From contig JAQBPS010000273.1 in the NCBI GenBank assembly GCA_028287415.1, forward strand, positions 1 through 6,671: a DNA stretch of 6,671 bases. The letters are read 5' to 3'. Positions 4,987 through 6,671 of this stretch are shown one piece after another; the first letter of the stretch is position 1; each line of letters opens with the position of its first letter. This DNA comes from Bacillota bacterium (lineage in GTDB: Bacteria > Bacillota > Sulfobacillia > Symbiobacteriales > Symbiobacteriaceae). Under the pieces are notes generated by a model. That model had not been told where the DNA came from. It saw only the letters and a list, made by a program, of their open reading frames with translations, and did no database searches. A program made the position numbers and the translations under genes.

Positions 4987-5448
4987 GTGGCAAATAATGC
5001 TGAGGCTCCCAAGCAGCTCTCTCATGAGCTGGTCTCGTTCCTCCAGGGCCCGCAGCTCGTTCTCGTAACGACGATCGACGTGGAGACCAAGTGGCCCAGC
5101 AACAACGCGATCACCTGGGTCTATGCCAAGGATGCCGGCACCGTGGTCCTGGCGGCTGACGCCAAGGGCCGGGTGCTGAACAACATCAGGGGCGATGAGC
5201 GGGTGCTGCTAACGGTGATGGCCCACGGGGCCTGCCACACCATTGAGGGCACCGCCAAGATCGTCCGGGAGGAGATCGAGGGGGTCTCTCTGAAGCTCGG
5301 CCTTGCCGGGGTCAGCGTGCGCACCGTGCGGGACGTCACGTTCTGGGGTGGCAAGATCACCACCGAGCCGAAGTATGACGTTACCTATGACAAGAGCCTG
5401 AAAGAGAAGCTGGACAGCGGCGTGTTCGCCGCCATGAAGACACTGTAA
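4987..5448 (+). CDS. Pyridoxamine 5'-phosphate oxidase-like FMN-binding split-barrel protein
   Basis: This is a 153-residue protein of the FMN-binding split-barrel superfamily. The N-terminal helix LSHELVSFLQ, the strand VLVTTID (about 25-31), a central WVYAKDAGTVVLAADAKGRVLNNIRGDERVLLTV-type core (about 44-77) and the later strand IEGTAKIV (about 86-93) follow the usual order of PNPOx-like proteins, with Lys60-Gly-Arg62 and Asn65-Asn66 where flavin phosphate contacts often lie. Members bind FMN or other cofactors and reduce or oxidise varied small molecules; it is unlikely to be the genuine vitamin B6 enzyme, which is longer. The GTG start at 4987 follows GGAGG (4972-4976) by 10 bases. It is the first gene of a unit with the aldo/keto reductase, 41 bases apart, and diverges from AOR. 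The family call is good, the function unknown. Confidence 0.85.
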   Translation: MANNAEAPKQLSHELVSFLQGPQLVLVTTIDVETKWPSNNAITWVYAKDAGTVVLAADAKGRVLNNIRGDERVLLTVMAHGACHTIEGTAKIVREEIEGVSLKLGLAGVSVRTVRDVTFWGGKITTEPKYDVTYDKSLKEKLDSGVFAAMKTL

Positions 5449-5489
5449 GACCCGCTTCAAGTAAAGCCCCGGAAGGAGCCGGTGATCCA

Positions 5490-6383
5490 ATGAAGTTAAC
5501 GCAGCGCACATTAGGACGCACCGGTCACGCAGTGACCTTCATCGGCTTCGGCGCCCTTGAAATCGGCCGCGACTGGGGACTCGGCGGGGAGACCGACCGG
5601 GTCAAGCCGGCGGAGGAAACGGCAGGCGCCGTCCTCAATGGCGTGCTTGATCTGGGCGTCAATCTGATCGACACGGCGAGCGCTTACCACTTCAGCGAAG
5701 AGCGCATCGGTCGACATGTGGCCGGGCGCCGGGGTGAGTACGTACTGACGTCGAAGTGCGGCGAGCACACCGGCCCGAATGAGACATGTTACTACGATTT
5801 TGGCTACGAAGCCATTCGGAACTCGATCGACCGATCCCTGGCACTGCTCCGGACCGATCGCATTGACGTGATGCAGATCCACTTCGGCCCGGAGCCCGAG
5901 CAGGTCCTCGATGACGGTGAGACCGTGCAGGCGATGCTGGAGGCGAAAGAGACCGGCAAAGTCAGCTTCCTCGGCGCATCTCCGCCCACGCATCTGATCC
6001 GGCGCTGTATCGACCTGGGCGTCTTCGACGTGCTTCAGGTGGCATACTCGCTGGTGGACCGGGAGGCCGAGGCGGACATCGCCCTGGCCGCTGACAAAGG
6101 GATCGGCATTCTGATCCGCAGCGGCTTCGGGGGCGGCCTGCTGACCCCGCGGGTGCTGAAGCGGCCGGACCTGCTGCCCCGGGTGCAGCCTTACCTGGAC
6201 CTGCTGGGCGGCGACGCTGAGCAGCTTCCGGCCCTGGCGCTGCATTTCCTCAAGCGGAACGCCGGGATCTCGTCGGTGCTGGTGGGTACCAAGAGCGTGG
6301 AGCACCTGAAGGCGAATATCGCTGCAGCTGAGGCGCCCTTCGATGAGGGGCTGGTGGAGGCGGCGCTGCATGTTGGCCAATAG
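5490..6383 (+). CDS. Aldo/keto reductase family oxidoreductase
   Basis: This 297-residue TIM-barrel enzyme is expected to reduce aldehydes or ketones with NAD(P)H. The catalytic tetrad of the family is complete: Asp61 and Tyr66 in NLIDTASAYHFSEERIG, Lys89 in VLTSKCGEH and His131 in DVMQIHFG. The N-terminal RTLGRTGHAVTFIGFGALEIG is the typical opening. The late motif VLVGTKSVEHLKANI (about 263-277) matches the nucleotide-phosphate-binding segment, and SGFGGGLL (about 211-218) lies near the cofactor loop. Length is normal. The ATG at 5490 has GGAAGGAG at 5471-5478, 11 bases upstream. It follows the flavin protein gene in the same direction and ends 15 bases before a terminator, so the two form a two-gene unit. 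The substrate is unknown; pairing with an AOR across a shared control region suggests carbonyl metabolism or detoxification. Confidence 0.93.
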   Translation: MKLTQRTLGRTGHAVTFIGFGALEIGRDWGLGGETDRVKPAEETAGAVLNGVLDLGVNLIDTASAYHFSEERIGRHVAGRRGEYVLTSKCGEHTGPNETCYYDFGYEAIRNSIDRSLALLRTDRIDVMQIHFGPEPEQVLDDGETVQAMLEAKETGKVSFLGASPPTHLIRRCIDLGVFDVLQVAYSLVDREAEADIALAADKGIGILIRSGFGGGLLTPRVLKRPDLLPRVQPYLDLLGGDAEQLPALALHFLKRNAGISSVLVGTKSVEHLKANIAAAEAPFDEGLVEAALHVGQ

Positions 6384-6398
6384 CTATCGTCTCTGGAG

Positions 6399-6428
6399 AC
6401 ACGTCGGGCTTTTGCCCGACGTGTTTTT
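6399..6428 (+). terminator. Rho-independent terminator after the aldo/keto reductase gene
   Basis: A perfect 11-bp stem, ACACGTCGGGC / GCCCGACGTGT, with a TTTT loop is followed by a T run to 6428. It lies 15 bases after the stop codon. The opposite strand lacks a T run, so it serves mainly the plus-strand unit. Confidence 0.92.
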
Positions 6429-6450
6429 GCGTGCCGGGAGTGGGCCGAGG

Positions 6451-6671
6451 CTAATCCCCATGCGAGAGCGCCTTGATCTTACGGCCCATGCGCGCACACC
6501 CGTACCCGAGCAGCACGACAAGCAGCGCCTCAAGGGCCACGACAGAACTGACGAATATTGTCATGCCGCGGGCGTCCGCCGAGCGCAGGTTACTGAGATT
6601 AACCAGGGTGAGGGGCAAATTTAGTAGCAGCGCTCCGCCCATGAGTCGCTGGATGCGCTGGTAGTGCTGTT
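6451..6671 (-). CDS. Membrane protein of unknown function, C-terminal part only
   Basis: The frame is open to the right edge of the window and gives 72 C-terminal residues. An ATG at 6642 would start a 63-residue protein, but it has no ribosome site, and the preceding codons (HYQRIQRL) read as normal protein, so the start is probably outside. Two hydrophobic segments are visible: about 9-25 of the visible part (LMGGALLLNLPLTLVNL) and about 36-59 (from MTIFVSSVV to LLGYGCA). A basic stretch RMGRKIK follows, which suggests a cytoplasmic tail by the positive-inside rule. I do not recognise the family. It converges on the aldo/keto reductase gene and appears unrelated to it. Confidence 0.65.
   Translation of the reverse strand, partial: QHYQRIQRLMGGALLLNLPLTLVNLSNLRSADARGMTIFVSSVVALEALLVVLLGYGCARMGRKIKALSHGD

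Noticed and set aside
5511..6380. A 289-codon minus-strand frame opposite the aldo/keto reductase
   Set aside because: The forward gene has a complete catalytic tetrad, a ribosome site and a terminator; the reverse frame has none of these.
6389..6400. GTCTC-TG-GAGAC palindrome overlapping the left arm of the terminator after the aldo/keto reductase
   Set aside because: A 5-bp stem with a 2-base loop is too weak to compete with the perfect 11-bp terminator stem; chance is the simplest explanation.

Overview
The window is a GC-rich bacterial chromosomal segment. Its strong AGGAGG-type ribosome sites, frequent GTG starts (three of the six genes with visible starts), U-tailed hairpin terminators and gene content (an aldehyde ferredoxin oxidoreductase, a MoaD-like protein, a 2[4Fe-4S] ferredoxin and a DinB-family protein) suggest an anaerobic or facultative, high-GC member of the Firmicutes, of the Symbiobacterium or Thermaerobacter kind. 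That placement is an inference. No mobile element, CRISPR array, tRNA or rRNA is visible.

Left part, minus strand, read right to left. A tungsten/molybdenum-type aldehyde ferredoxin oxidoreductase (AOR, 4872 to 3175) overlaps a MoaD/ThiS-type ubiquitin-fold protein (3190 to 2954). After a regulatory gap with a Fur-type palindrome and a sigma-A-like promoter comes an Allochromatium-type 2[4Fe-4S] ferredoxin (2716 to 2429), which ends in a strong terminator. A second, larger nested inverted repeat and a leader hairpin follow. Then come an AidB-like acyl-CoA dehydrogenase (2104 to 440) and, 33 bases further on, a DinB/YfiT-family protein that runs off the left edge.

Right part. Diverging from the AOR gene on the plus strand are a small FMN-binding split-barrel protein of the pyridoxamine-phosphate-oxidase-like family (4987 to 5448) and an aldo/keto reductase (5490 to 6383), which ends in a perfect 11-bp hairpin terminator. 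A convergent minus-strand gene for the C-terminal end of a membrane protein enters from the right edge.

Reading of the whole. AOR oxidises aldehydes with ferredoxin as electron acceptor, and the MoaD-like protein probably helps to make its pterin cofactor. The ferredoxin next door is a natural electron partner. The divergent aldo/keto reductase and flavin protein could handle the same or related carbonyl compounds. The most interesting signal is the compact divergent control region at 4904 to 4953. It holds a perfect 8+8 inverted repeat plus a third half-site in phase with the helix, lies against the -10 elements of both promoters, and suggests that one regulator controls both carbonyl-redox transcription units. 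Functions are family-level; the substrates cannot be read from the sequence.
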